A stretch of DNA of 64,000 bases from Vicia villosa (lineage: Eukaryota; Streptophyta; Magnoliopsida; Fabales; Fabaceae), in contig NC_081182.1 of assembly GCF_029867415.1 (NCBI RefSeq), forward strand, positions 47,455,317 through 47,519,316, read 5' to 3'. The notes under the pieces are model-generated. The model ran no database searches and was not told where the DNA came from. It was given only the letters and a program-made list of their open reading frames with translations. Both the position numbers and the translations under genes were made by a program. Shown here in pieces: positions 35,481-48,042 of this stretch (its first letter is position 1; every line of letters starts with the position of its first letter).

Positions 35481-38400
35481 CCTAATTATTTTGCAAGGAT
35501 GCTTTGCAGCTTCAAGAACTAAAATGTAAATTAAGAAAAGTTATACAAAGCATGATTTCTAAGATTCCTCTAAAAAAAAATTATCCAATATTTGAGGAAT
35601 TATTTGAAAGAAGTTCACTGGCAAAAGGTTTATTAGAAGGTATTTTACCAAATAAGAAATGGTTACCAAACACTTTAGAGAGATCAGAAAAGAAAGAGAA
35701 CAAAATATTGATTTCATATATGTCATAAGGGTGAGAAATCTCTCCCAAAAAAGTTTCTAAGGTTTTAAAGTAAAACATTTGATAGAGAAAAAACGCGATT
35801 TTTTTTGGTTATTTCTCTAACAAGGGCTTATTTAAATTTCCTACATCATTTAGATTATTTCGTTACTAATCAATTGTTTAAGAAATGAAGTTTGTTGCAA
35901 AAGGGGTGTAATACCAAATAAGGAGGAGGTGCAAAAATAAACCCTGAGTTCATAATCCTTCAAGGCCTAGGCGAGCTAATAGAAGCAGGAAAATCATCTT
36001 TTAATCGATTAAATCTAAGGGTTAATAAATTATACCTTTTGAGTTTCAATCTTGGTGCCAACTAATCGATTATACCTAAAGGAATAATCAATTAAAAGAC
36101 CATAGGGCAGCATGATACATCAACCAATCAATCATAATCGATTTACATTAATGCCTTAATTGATTAAAAGACCATAGAGATGTGGGATACATCAATCAGT
36201 CAATCATAATATATTGACATTAATGCCTTAATTGATTAAAAATTGAAGTTGGTATATAAATAGGTAGCATGATTGCTCATTCCTCTCATCCCTTTTGTAA
36301 TCCTTCTCTACATCTTTTTACTCTTGTGTGCTTGCATTCTATGTTGTTTTATTTATACTCTTGTATCTTGATCATCATTAATATAACACCACCTAAGAGA
36401 GATTTTACTCCTACAGTACCTCTACACCAACAAATTTTTCGATAATTTCTTTTCTCAAGAACAAGAAGACATGTTTTATAGGAACTTTACTGACAAGAAT
36501 CTCACTTTGGCTCATTTGATGGATGAGAGCTTTTATAGAAAGTTCAAATTCTCCGATGCTTTCATCCAAGATAATCTGAAGAGATATGTCTAGAGCAAGC
36601 CTGAAGAGATGTTTCCAAAATTGACAAAGATAATTTATGCTCCTATTAGCTTTAAATGAAATCATCAAATCAGAGGTAGGTAATCAAGAAATATCTCTCT
36701 TTTTGGAAGATTTTGCCGCTATTTGTGATCTTCTTTGCTCCAGATCTCTCTACATGTTGTAGGTTCAAGATCAGTTGAAGATTTTAATTATCTTTTTGCT
36801 TCTAAATCTTTCCTATCTAATCTAGATGAGCGTCACAAATTTCCCCTCACCGTTGAATATGTGTGTCCAAAAATTTGTCGCATACAATATATCACAACAT
36901 ACATTCTTATCCTAAGAAAATTAAATCTTGGGCAAGTCTCTAATACTAATTTTGTTTTGACTTGGTTACTGGCCAATAAGGTGGAAACTAATGGGGTGAG
37001 TGGGGCAATATATCACATGATATAGTGCTTGAAAAAGGGGAGGTGTGGCTGACATATGATAACTTAACTTAATCACAAAAATTATGGAACATTTTGGAGT
37101 TGATATAGAAGAGGAAGAGTCAACGGAAAGTGCAATCAAAACAAGATCTAGTGTGGATTTGATTTAGCAAGCCCGCACTAGAGGCGTAAATCAAACAAAT
37201 GCCAAAATTGACTATCTGACCCATAAGTTTGTTGAAACTAGAATGCCTCTGTCTTCTGGGTTATTAAGGGATTATGATCAGGACAATAAGTACCCTTTTG
37301 TTTTCTTTGCTTATTTGCTTCTTATTTTTCTTGATATCGTATTTTGTATTTTCCCTTTTTGTAACTCTTTCTTTATGAATGTTAAATATTTAATGTTAGT
37401 TTTTTTTATCTTTTATATGAATGATTAAATCTTTAGAATAAAATGCTTACTACTTAAATCTTTCAAAAATTCCTTTCTTTCTTTTATAATGTTTCTCGCC
37501 TTTTTATTGTAATTTATGTGATTGCGTTGTTTTTTTTCTACCTTTTCTATTATGCCAAAAGAGGATAAGTATATTCTCAGTGGGAGTAAAGTATACTCTT
37601 TTATCTTTGATGGGGAGTTAATCACTCCAAATATTAACGTGCTTTTAGTTTACCACCTCCTTGTGATATGCTTTGATGATGACTACTGATGAAGCAGTTT
37701 TAAAGATAACAATTTCATAAGCCAAATGACTTTTGGATGTTCAGAGTTCTCTATAATTGGAGTAATTGATTTCAACTATCAAGTAAAACTTCTGATGATG
37801 GTACCTGATCAAGAAGATATCTCAAGCCCCATCCGTCAAAAGACTCAATTCCTAGTTGAAATGCTAAGTCATTGTTGTATCAAGTATGAGAACTTGAAGA
37901 TCTGAATTTGTGTGTGAAATCTCACCTTATCGCGCACTTTGTATCTTACAGTGGTCAGTTAAAATTTAAAAGGTCAAGAGTAAGATATAGGCAGTCCCAC
38001 ATAATTAATAGTTTTTTAATTTGTCTCTTATTTCATAAACCTTCTTGAAAACCTAACAATGCTTGTATGGAACTGATCAAGAAGTATTTCTACTTAATTG
38101 GGAAATTGTTTACACTGTCTAATCAATTAAGTACTTAAACAAATCAATTAGAGCAAGGTAAATGAACTCTTAATCAATTAGAAAATATTTTAATCGATTA
38201 AACCATGCAGTCATTTTAGGTTTTACTTTTTTAGATTAGGGTTGTCGTATTTTGAAAGCCCTTAATTGATTACGAATTAGGGTTAATAGATCAAGTCATT
38301 AAAATGGCCCATAAATTATTTCCATTTGAGCCAATTATTTTTCTATATAAAGGAAATTTCTCCTTATTTCATAACACACAAAATTTTTTAATAGAAAATC

Positions 38401-38570
38401 TTTTATCTTTCTTATACTCTCTATGTTTTCATATTTTCTTTTCATGAAGATTGTTGGTACCAAAATATCAAAAACTCCTTGTGAGAGTCTTGTTGTAATC
38501 GGCGTTATGCTTTAATACTTTGTATCCAAGAATGTGATTCTCCTATAGAATTATTTTCTAAAGGTTGCAA

Positions 38571-38761
38571 GCTTAATCCGTATAAAAGCTTCATTGTAGA
38601 TTCTTGAGCTTGACTTGTATAAAAGCTCTAATTGTAGAATATTGAGCATGTCCTGTGTAAAAGCTTTGTTTTAATGTTCCTTAGCAAAACCCATGTTAAA
38701 AAATTTGCTTGTTGGTTCTTAAGCTTAAATAGTATAAAAGCTCTATTTGTTTGTAGTTAAG
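38571..38761 (+). repeat. About 38-bp tandem repeat, five units, in the right LTR
   Basis: Five units of 37-39 bp each contain a GTATAAAAGCT-like core and end in a TTGAG / TTAAG word (units start near 38571, 38608, 38647, 38685 and 38723). They lie near the end of the right LTR of the decayed element. The left LTR does not show the same array clearly. Confidence 0.65.
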
Positions 38762-38770
38762 GGTTCGTGG

Positions 38771-39985
38771 GCATCTAAAGTGTGTTTCGTGGAACTGTCA
38801 ATAGAAAACTATTGAGGACAAAAATAGGCCAAATAGTTAGCCATAACCTATATAACTCTCCAGTGCACTCTCTCTACCTCCTCTCTCTTTATTTTCCGTT
38901 GTTTATGTTATTTGCGCTGTTTATTTTAGCTGAAGCAACTAGCGGATTTTTTAAAGATAGTATGCTACCGTTTTGGTTGATCTTGATTTGTCAGAGTTCT
39001 TGCCTAATTTCTTTCTTGTTGAAAGAAATAGTTATGCTTATAATGTTGAGTACTAAAAAAACCCTATACGTTATGTTTTTTTTTGTCTTATTATTGATTA
39101 CTCATTACAACATTGTCATGCACAAAATATTGCTAAGTTGAGGAAGGAAAATATAACAAAGAATATTTTATGTTTCTATAAAATCTTATCATCTAGTAAA
39201 AAAATGTTACTACATCAATAGTAGATGAGCTAAAAAGAAATGATATAATCATTACAGAGAAAAATTTGTGTGTAGATGGAATATATAAAATATTTTAGAT
39301 GATATTGATTGAACATACATAAGTTTTCTTATTAGATTTATGCTAAGATGTTGAGAAAAAAACTATCATGAGATAGAACAACAAGATACCTCGAAAACAC
39401 GAGTCATAAATTTTAAACGTTATAAATTTTAGTAAACAATAAAGAAATAAAACAAACGGAAAAACAAGAAAGTAATATAATTAATATGCATCACAATATT
39501 ATTCATGAAAATTTTGAAGAATTAAATGAGTAAAAATGATACGGTCACTAAAGGGTGCAGTTACCTTGCATAAATAAAATTCTATGCACCATGCATAGAT
39601 TATTATAGACCTTTGGATCAAATTCTAGACATCAATTATTATTACTCGATACTCAATACTCACCACTCAATACTCAATACTCAATACTGGATTTCCAATT
39701 ACTTATGTAGGCTTATGCACGGTGGCATAAGGAAATCCTTATGCATATTAGCCAAAGCCGTCACTAAACATATGACTCACACCAATAAAAAAAAATATTG
39801 TTTTAAAGATATGATTTCTAAAGCAACAGTTAAAAGGTTTGGATCACATACGGGCTTGATCTGAAGTGATCGATTAAAGGATAATAAACTTTTTTTAATT
39901 ATTTATTTTAGTTTTTTATGGGTTAAGTTTAACTCCAATTTTATAAAATTTTTTGACTTTTTTTATAATATAGTCTTTTATACCT
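38771..39985. other. Intergenic, with short ACTCAATACT repeats
   Basis: No gene. A short tandem run of ACTCAATACT / ACTCGATACT units is found at 39644-39688. Surrounding sequence at 39540-39780 has scattered GCATAA words that might be the remains of an inverted-repeat element. Confidence 0.4.
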
Positions 39986-40874
39986 CACACGTCTAGTGGC
40001 GGATCCAGAAATTATCTATAATGAAGGCTAAAAAATAATACATATATTTTTATTTAAAAAAAATTTACGAATTTTTACAATACATATTATTTAAATGACA
40101 AAATAACTCAAAATATATGAAAACTTTCAATTATTCGCTAAAATTTTCATTATATAAAAATATTCAATAATTTTTCATTATAAATATCATATATGTTTGT
40201 GCAACTATTAAAAAAAATGACAGCTAATATCAGTTATTAAAAAAAACACATTAATAATAAATTTTTTTAGTAATTAAGGATAATCACTTGCTTTAATATT
40301 GATTAAAGTAAAAAAAATTAAGCTCAATTAATATTTGAGTTTTTAAAAATCCTTTTAGATATTTTGTTTGATTTATTTTGCTAGCAAAAATTATTAAAAT
40401 ACCTAATACATTTGTTATGATAAAAATTCAAACAAACAAAATTATTTCTAGAAAATAGTAATTGTTGAAGAGAAATCAAAGAAAATTGTATTTTTAATTA
40501 TTATTATTATTGAGTGATTGTGTTAGTAGACAATAAAAAATAATGTTGAACTTATGAGAAGTAATGACAAGATAAATAAACAAAAAAAATCATTTATGTT
40601 TAAACTTTTTTTTATTAAAATTTATATTTAAACTTTAAAGAGATGAAAAATATTCCAAAAAAATTTAAGAGAAAATAAAGACAAAATTAAGAAAGAGTGA
40701 GTGAATATTCTAAATAGTGATTTAAAAACAGAAATCTTAGAATTGTCTTAAATGGTCAAATATTTTTATGGAGGCTAAATATTTGAATATATTAGTATTT
40801 ATAACAAGTTTTTTTTTCTTTGGGGGGGCTTGAACCCTCAATCCTTATAAAGTAAATCCGCCCCTGCACACATC
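39986..40874. mobile_element. hAT-type non-autonomous element
   Basis: The ends TAGTGGCGGATCC (39994) and, reverse-complemented, CAGGGGCGGATTT (40866) are short inverted repeats of hAT type. The 8-bp flanks CACACGTC (39986-39993) and CACACATC (40867-40874) differ by one base. The 873-bp interior is AT-rich and non-coding. Confidence 0.72.
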
Positions 40875-40951
40875 AATAATATCAACAATGCTTTTCAAAC
40901 TTCAACCCTCAAAGAGTCGGAGGTTGAACCTAAAAATGGATGGGATAAGAG

Positions 40952-41610
40952 GGATCATGAGATTTTTTTACTGTACTGCCACAAAAATGAAACAAATATA
41001 CCATAATGCCACAAAGTGAAAATAAATGACCAATATGCCACAGTTGTAGTTCAGGTCCGGCCACCCCTTGGACAGACGGATGAAGGAACTTTTTTCGTAG
41101 TTTGGGTCCGGCCAGGGGTGGGCCGGACGCTAACTGGACCCTTTTTTTTATTTTTTTTATTTTAATTGATTTAAATGATTATTAAAAACTATAATTGATT
41201 TTTTATTTTAATTAAAGATTAAAAAACAATAAAATTAAATAAAAAACATTAAAATATAAATTAAAAAATTTATTTGCCAATATTTATAAAAAACATTAAA
41301 ATATAATAAATAACATTAAATATGAATAAAAAATATTATAATATAATTAAAATTAATTTATAATAAAAGGTTCAAAAAAACATTAAAATATATTTAAAAA
41401 AAATACATTTGCCAATATTTATTTTAATTGAATTTAAAAATTTATTAATCATGAAAATGGTTTTTTTTATTAAAAATAATGATTAAAATATAATAAAATT
41501 ATGAGTAAGTCACGGGTTGGACGAACATGTGTTGGTTCGGCCAATAGATGGACGAACATTTGTGGGTTCGGCCAATAGATGGACACTACAGTAAAAAAAT
41601 CGGATCATGA
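40952..41610. mobile_element. Non-autonomous MULE-type element with perfect 9-bp target duplication
   Basis: GGATCATGA is repeated exactly at 40952-40960 and 41602-41610. The body 40961-41601 begins GATTTTTTTACTGTACTG and ends with the reverse complement of GATTTTTTTACTGTAGTG, so the inverted ends are about 18 bp with one difference. Inside are GGTCCGGCCA-type GC-rich blocks near both ends and an AT-rich centre. No coding capacity. The perfect target copy suggests a relatively recent insertion. Confidence 0.85.
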
Positions 41611-42470
41611 ACTATCATTGTGATGGACACCCCATGTGAGATGTTTAGACTCTTATAGTAGTAATTAATTAATGGAGATTATTAGTACTACAATGCATGC
41701 TCCACGGAAGTTTCGAGGCAATTGTTGCACTAATAAATGAACCAAGTAAAAGTTCATCATTCAATGCCTAAAATGGAAAACAGAAACAAGTATCATTCAA
41801 TGCTAAAAATGGAAAACAGAAACAAGTGTAGCTTTCAAACATGCACCCAGATGCTCTTATGTTTTACATAAATGTGTTTTTTCGGTTTATTACATCGTCT
41901 TTTATTATTTATTACACTGAATTCAAACATGGCCGTCTCAAAATTTTTTTAAAGGTATGTTCTAATTTTAAAAAATAATCCTTATTAAAAAGATTTAAAA
42001 AATAAGAATTTATTAAAATTATAAATAACATTAAAAATTAAAGATAAAATAAATTATTTTAAAATTTTATTTTGTAAATTTTTATTTAATTATATTTGAT
42101 AAATGTTATCTAAAAAGTATTTATTTAAAATTAAATGGTAAATATGGGTTTATAGATTTTAATTTTTTGTATATATTTCAATTTAAAAAATGGTTTTAAT
42201 AAAAAAAAACTTGTATAGCATTTAAAATAATAAATTTTTTGTAAAAATATAGATTTTAATTTTCTTTATAAATTTCAATTTCCTGGTTGTTAGTGGACGT
42301 GTGTGAATTTCAAATGAATTATAATACATGTTGGAATCCATAGGATGCTATTATTTTAGTCAATTTTTGTAAAATAGTTAAATTATAAAAAAAACATGTT
42401 CCACCCATATACCATGATACTATCCACATATAGGACATATACTATCAACATATAATTTATATTATTATAT
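41611..42470. other. AT-rich intergenic DNA
   Basis: Nothing coding. A 36-bp imperfect duplication near 41757-41825 (ATCATTCAATGC then AAAATGGAAAACAG) is the only structure seen. Confidence 0.45.
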
Positions 42471-43370
42471 GACAATTTCTTTTTACATCCATATTCCTTT
42501 TCATAAATACGCAATAAAATTTCTAAAATACTTTTTGGATGTGTATCTCCGAAGACACCTTTTATTTTAAAAAAGTAATTTCAGATGTACACATCCGAAG
42601 ACTCTAATTTTTAGTTTTGGAATTTTTCGAATATGCATATCCCGAAAAAATTAAATATTAATTAAAAAATTAAAATCAAGGTGAATCAATTGTATTAATA
42701 GTATAATTAATTGTATTAATCAAAATATATAATTAAATATATACCATTTAATCAAGATATATAATTAAATATATACCATTTTTATCAAAATATATAGTTA
42801 ATTAAATATTTAACCGCATAATATTGTGACAAATTAATTTTATAATTTAAAAAAAGTAATTACTTTTATAATTTAACTGCATAAATATTTAACCGCATAT
42901 TAAATATATATCATTTAAAAATAATTATTTTTTAATTTAAAAAAATTGACAAATAAATTATTATAAAATTAAAATTTTATTTAATATTTTTATTTCTAAT
43001 TTATAATCATTTGTATTTAATTTATTCCTTATTAATAATAAATCAGTCTAATTATATTATAAATAAATATTTTTTTAAAATAAAATAAGAAAATTAAATT
43101 ATTTGAATACTTCGGATATGCATATCCGAATTAACCAATATCCCAAATTTTTTTGAGAAGGATTTTTCCGGATATGCATCTCCGAAAAAAAGATCTGACA
43201 TTTTAAATCCAACGTTTAAATGAAAAAATTTAAAGAGGGGCGATTTCGGATATGCATGTGTGAAATCAGTGAAAATATGATATAGGTGTCTTCGGAGATA
43301 CATCTCCGAATGGTATTTTGGGACTTTCAGGGGCATTTTTCACCCTTCATGGGTGTACAAAGAAATTGTC
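42471..43370. mobile_element. Non-autonomous derivative of the palindrome-bearing MULE family
   Basis: The ends GACAATTTCTTTTTACATCC and (reverse complement) GACAATTTCTTTGTACACCC are inverted repeats, and resemble the GAAAATTTCTTTACCCACC end of the MULE at 44644. Seven copies of the family palindrome lie near the two ends, for example TTCGGATATGCATATCCGAA (43111-43130, perfect) and TTCGGAGATACATCTCCGAA (43291-43310). The centre is AT-rich and non-coding. Target duplications are unclear because both flanks are TA-rich. Confidence 0.65.
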
Positions 43371-43482
43371 TATATATAGACTTATTTCTTGTTTAAGGCT
43401 TATAAAAAAATTGAGGCCCCTTTTTTTGGAGGCCCGGTGCAACGGGCCACATTGTACGGGTCCAAATCCGGCCTTGCAATGT

Positions 43483-44643
43483 GCCTTATTCTAGATTCAG
43501 AAGTACCTCTACCATAAAACTTAAATTTAATTGGACCGATGTGTTTACCAAAATTCTGACCATATTCTTTAAGGAATTGGTTAATTATTTTAGCATTTTT
43601 CCTAATAGTTTTGCAAAATATCAAAAGTTCATTGGTTAAAAAGTGTGGTTATGAATGATTGTCTTACCAACTGATATACATGTTAACTTACTCTGATCCA
43701 TCAACCTATATAACAATCTATTAAGTGCGTCTTAAGCAATACAGAAGAGTAAGGGAAACAGGAGATCTCATTGTCTCACTCCTCTAGAGTAAGAAAAAAT
43801 CCTACAGGTTCCCCAATTATCGTGATTGATAGTTTGGATGAGTGAAGAATTGTAAGAATCCAATCACAAAATATATGATCAAATCAAATCGAACAAGAAC
43901 TTTAATAAGATATTATCAATCTAAAGTATTAAAGACTTGTGTTAAATATGTTTGTGGTCTTCCTAAATATCTCGTATTTCACTTTTAGTCCTTTAAAATA
44001 TTTCCTTCAAAGAATGGTCCTCCTAAAAAATTTCATACACACCTTTGATCTCTCTTGCTAAAACTATTGCTAAAAGCGTCGCTAATTAGAAAATAGCCGC
44101 TAAAATCATGGCTAATTCTATCGCTAAGTTACGTGAGGGACCAAAAGTGTGGATACAATTTTTAGAGGGATCATTCTTTGAAGGAAATGTTTTGAGGGAC
44201 TAAAAGTGAAATATGAGATATTCAGAAGGACTACAAACATATTTAAACCTAAAGGCTTTTGTGATGTTTGTCTTCAAAGTCATACTACCTCTAAAGGAAT
44301 TCTTGTCCAAAATATTAATGACTTCTAAAGTAATTTCAATGCACTCATAAATATGTCTGACCCAAATGAAATTTCTTTGGTGTTCTGAAATAATTTTAGG
44401 AGTTAAGATGTTCAACATGTCTACAATGATCTTAGTGATGATTTTGAATTGAAAATTTACAAGTGCTAGAGATCTATACTACTCTATAGAATCTTCTCCA
44501 TGTTGCTTAGGTATCAAAGTCACATTGACTTAATTGAGATTAGCAAGAATTCAACCTTGTTCAAAAAATTGATTCAATGAATTGATCACATCACCCCATA
44601 CTCTATTCAAATAATCTTGAAAAAATCATCCCCTAAAACAGAA
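43483..44643 (-). pseudogene. L1-type LINE reverse transcriptase remnant
   Basis: On the minus strand it aligns along most of its length with the LINE remnant at 25000-26000 (for example the region giving EYGQNFGKHIGPIKFKFYG). It is interrupted by a MITE at 43939-44249 and by the MULE at 44644-49062, and resumes at 49063. The reading frame is broken in many places. It serves mainly as the landing site that dates the later insertions. Confidence 0.75.
43930..44258. mobile_element. Long-TIR MITE inserted in the LINE remnant
   Basis: The body 43939-44249 has very long inverted ends: GTGTTAAATATGTTTGTGG on the left, GGTTTAAATATGTTTGTAG as reverse complement on the right, with similarity extending over about 120 bp. 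The 9-bp flanks are TAAAGACTT (43930-43938) and TAAAGGCTT (44250-44258), one difference. The related LINE copy near 25570 lacks this segment, which confirms insertion. Mutator-type by target size. Confidence 0.8.
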
Positions 44644-44706
44644 GAAAATTTCTTTACCCACCTCCATATGGGGGTCACCCCCAGCAAAATCCCAAAACTA
44701 CCCCTG

Positions 44707-45120
44707 CTTCGGAGATGCATCTCCGAAGTTTTTTTTTTTTTGAATTTTTTTTTTACTTCGGAAATGCATCTCCGAAGTCAAAAAAAATTCAAAACCGTGA
44801 ATATTTCGGAAGTTCATTTCCGAAAATATTGCTGCATATACAATTTTCCCTCCTTCACTATTTCATCATTTTTCTCCAAAACTTCTCCAAACCCTCTCCA
44901 AAACCCAATCAATCTCCATCCATTTTTCATCCTAAAATCAAGTTTCAAGCCGTTGATCACGTTAAAGGGAGCATAGAAAGCTACAATTTCAGGTAAACAT
45001 CTCTCATTTCATCCCCTATTTCACTACATTGATTGATGAATTTTATGCTGAACCTGCAATGGTTCGGAAGTTCATTTCCGAAATATATTACCTAACAAAT
45101 TTCGGAAATGAACTTCCGAA
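44707..45120. repeat. Left palindrome array of the MULE (5 copies)
   Basis: Five copies of a 20-bp palindrome TTCGGA-N8-TCCGAA: 44708-44727 (TTCGGAGATGCATCTCCGAA, perfect), 44757-44776, 44805-44824, 45063-45082 and 45101-45120. Spacing is irregular. The same half-sites recur at the right end and in two other elements of the window. They could be transposase-binding or regulatory sites. Confidence 0.85.
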
Positions 45121-45180
45121 ATATGCCCTGGCAATTAAAAAAACAGTTTTGGCCAATTTTGATAATTTTTGCATATTTTA
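44993..45180 (+). other. Probable leader intron of the MULE gene
   Basis: TTTCAG|GTAAAC at 44993 is a good donor, and GCATATTTTAG at 45170-45180 a good acceptor. The ATG at 45184 follows at once. The intron contains two of the palindromes. This is inferred from splice signals; transcript data would be needed. Confidence 0.45.
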
Positions 45181-45183
45181 GGT

Positions 45184-48042
45184 ATGGTGCATCCGGACAA
45201 CAATGTGCAAGACAATGATGCAGTAGTTCCGGCAGTTGTCAACGTTAATAACGATCCCGTTATCGACGTTAATCCTATGATCAATGCGGTCGATGTTCGG
45301 CAACAATTTACAAATGATCGGAGCTTCGGTAGTCGCGAACAATTGATTGATTGGGTTCGGAACGAAGCTAGTAAACTTGGATTTGATATTGTTATTTTAA
45401 GGTCCGACAATGGAAATAGTAGGCGGAAAGCTTTCGTTGTTTTGAATTGCGAACGGGGTGGGAGTTATGTGTGCACGTGGGTTCTAAAACACGAAGACAC
45501 GGGATCGAGAAAGTGTGGGTGTCCGTTTAAGTGGCGCGCGACTCGGAGGGTCGATGAGTTGTGGCGTTTAACCGTAATTTGTGGAATTCATAATCATGCC
45601 TTGGAGGCCAAGTTACACGGACATCCAATGGCGTGTCGTTTGTCCCGCGAAGAGAAGAATTTGATTTCGGATTTAACGATAGTCAAAGTGGCGCCTTGCA
45701 ACATACTTGCCGATTTGAAGCGTAAAAAACCGGATAGCGTTTCAAATATCAAGCAAGTTTACAATGAACGGCACAATCTCAAAGTTTTGAAAATGGGCCC
45801 TCGGTCGGAAATGCAACAACTTTTGAAACTATTGGGTGATAACAAATATGTGTCAAGCTTCCGAACGTCCGAGGACAAAGTTACGGTGCGTGATATTTTT
45901 TGGACTCATCCCGAAAGTATCAAATTATTCAACACATTTCCAACCGTTCTTATCATGGATTCGACGTACAAGACAAACAAATATAGGCTTCCCCTTCTAG
46001 AGATAGTGGGTGTGACCTCGACGGATAAGACTTATTCGGTCGAGTTTGGTTTTTTGGAGTGTGAAAAAGAAGAAAACTTTACATGGGCTTTAGGCATATG
46101 CAAGTCTTTGTTAGTTGATCAAAAGTGTATGCCAAACTTCATTGTCACCGACCGGGAAATTGCTTTGATGAATGCGGTCGATACCGTCTTCCCGACATCG
46201 ACTGCGTTACTTTGCCGGTATCACATAACTTGCAACGTGAGAAGTAAGTTGAAACCCGCGGTTGGGACAAAAGATAGGCCGGATGAAAATGGTAAAGTAA
46301 TCAAAGTCGGTGTTGTGGTTGATAGGATAATGGCGGCATGGAGGGAAATTTTGGATGCATACTCCGAAGAGGTGTATACCGAGAAATTGGTACACTTTAG
46401 GTCTTTGTGTGATTCCATTAAGACTTTTTGTCATTACGTCGAATCCACCATTCTTGACAAAGTTAGAGAAAAAGTCGTGTGCGCTTGGACAAATCGAGTT
46501 AGACATCTTGGTTGCACCATGACTAACCGAGTTGAATCCGCACATGCGGTCTTCAAGAGGTGGTTGGGTGATAGCAAGGGAGATTTGTGTCGGGGATGGG
46601 ACACCGTGAACTAAATGCTTGAAAATCAACACAATGAAATTCAAACATCGTTCGGTCGGAGCAAGACGGTTATGGAACACCGGTATAAGGGCCAAATTTT
46701 ATTCTCCCAATTGATTTACAACATATCCCGATCGAGTTTGAATTTTTTGTTTCATGAAGCGAAGCGGTCGGAGACCACGGGGCCGGATAGTTCTTTATGT
46801 GGGTGTACCATTAGAAAGACATACGGCCTTCCATGTGCTTGAATACTTGCAAAAAAGAAGAAGTTGAATTCACCAATACGCATGGATGAGGTAGCCGACC
46901 ATTGGAAGAAGCTTCGTTTTGATGATTTTGACCCACCGAAAGAAAATGACTCCAAAATCACCATCTCCGACGAGTTGGAAGTGATAATGGAGAAGTTTAC
47001 TAATGCGGATGACACAACGAAAATGCACATTAAAGAACAATTTAGAAAAATTGCATTTCCGGAGACCACCGACTTGAAACCGCCATCTCAACCGGTTAAA
47101 ACGAAAGGTGCACCGAAAAAGTCCAAAATTACACAAGATGACACGTCAACAAAATGATCTCCTTCCTACTTTGAACATGTTAATGCATCGTTCCCGGATT
47201 CACCGACACCGAAGTCCAAGTGTAGTGGTAACAAAGGAGCCCGTATTTCGAAGCCACCTCGCACACCGCCGATCGAAAAATCACCCATTGTCTACATTGA
47301 TGAGATGCCACTTTTTATGCACAAATATATCGATAATATCGTTGATGTTGGAGGCGACGACAATTGTGGATATCGGGCCGTTGCGGGTTTGCTCGGTAAA
47401 GGGGAAAATAATCACACTTTAGTCTGACGGGAACTTATTGCGGAGTTGACTTCGTATCGGGACATCTACGGCCGACTATATGAAAATCAAGAAAAGTTTG
47501 TGAAAATTCATGATTCACTTGTTCCATCACTTACCGGTATCGCTCCGGTTTCGAAGTGGATGTCATTCCCCGATATGGGTCATCTAATAGCAAGTGCATA
47601 TGATATGGTATGTATCAATTTGACGAGGTTTGGACTAAGTGAGACTTTCTTTCCACTTCATAGTCGACCGCCATTGGACGCGTCGAGCCGGATCATATGC
47701 ATCGGGTATCTACGACCGCGGCACTTCGTCCAAGTGCTTTTGAAACCGGGGTGTCCTATACCGGCTACTTCTTGTCAATGGACGGCGCATCATTCAAATG
47801 AGGCGGAGACTTGGCCGGATCCTTTCGTTTCAAGAATGGCGGAGTTTGAAGAATTGATGAGCCAAGAGCGCGAGCAAAATAGAGAGCGGTCGAAGAACAT
47901 ACCTATTTTGGACTTAGGATCCACCGATTGGTTCGGTGAATTTTACTTTGTCCCGGATCGTTTTTTGTTTGTAATCAGCATTTTTGTATGTATTGTTGAT
48001 TATCATGTAAAATCGGACCGATTCAATACATATATAATATAA
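45184..48042 (+). pseudogene. MULE transposase fused in frame with an OTU-like cysteine protease (four stops)
   Basis: A single frame of 953 codons runs without frameshift but with stops at 46612 (TAA), 46840, 47155 and 47425 (TGA). The N-terminus is a FAR1-like domain with Cys and His residues (CGCPFKWRA; ICGIHNHAL). The MULE DDE core follows: Asp 259 in LIMDSTYKTNKYRLPLLEIV, Asp 323 in FIVTDREIALMNAV, Glu 451 in TNRVESAHAVFKRWLG, then a C-rich block CGCTIRKTYGLPCA (SWIM-like). A linker leads to an OTU-type peptidase: GGDDNCGYRAVAGLLG (Asp 725, Cys 728) and RHFVQVLLKPGCPIP (His 847). MVHPD as start is conserved in the older copy. All four stops fit C-to-T changes of sense codons (CAA or CGA), or a single change at the second. 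Apart from these, the protein appears complete with all catalytic residues. Confidence 0.88.

Larger units (their letters stand above)
34213..38770 (+). mobile_element. Decayed copia-type LTR retrotransposon
   Basis: Two long direct repeats bracket the region: about 34213-35030 and about 37655-38770. They share a long series of segments in the same order, including AGAGTTCTCT, GATTTCAACT, the repeated TAATCGATTAA words, a CTATATAAAG TATA-like site and the CATAACA leader. They are highly diverged, so insertion is old. The interior carries only gag remnants. Target duplications could not be fixed because the ends have decayed. Confidence 0.7.

Noticed and set aside
39540..39790. MITE with GCATAA-rich ends
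   Set aside because: Inverted ends and a target duplication could not be fixed; noted only as intergenic repeats.
45184..48042. A host FAR1/FHY3 transcription factor gene in place of a transposase
   Set aside because: Inverted terminal repeats, 8-9-bp target duplication inside a LINE, in-frame stops and a second decayed copy all point to a mobile element.
47281..48042. Ulp1 (SUMO) protease as in KI-MULEs
   Set aside because: The order is Asp-x-x-Cys first and His later, with GDDNCGYRAVA, which is OTU; Ulp1 has His-Asp-Gln-Cys with Cys last.
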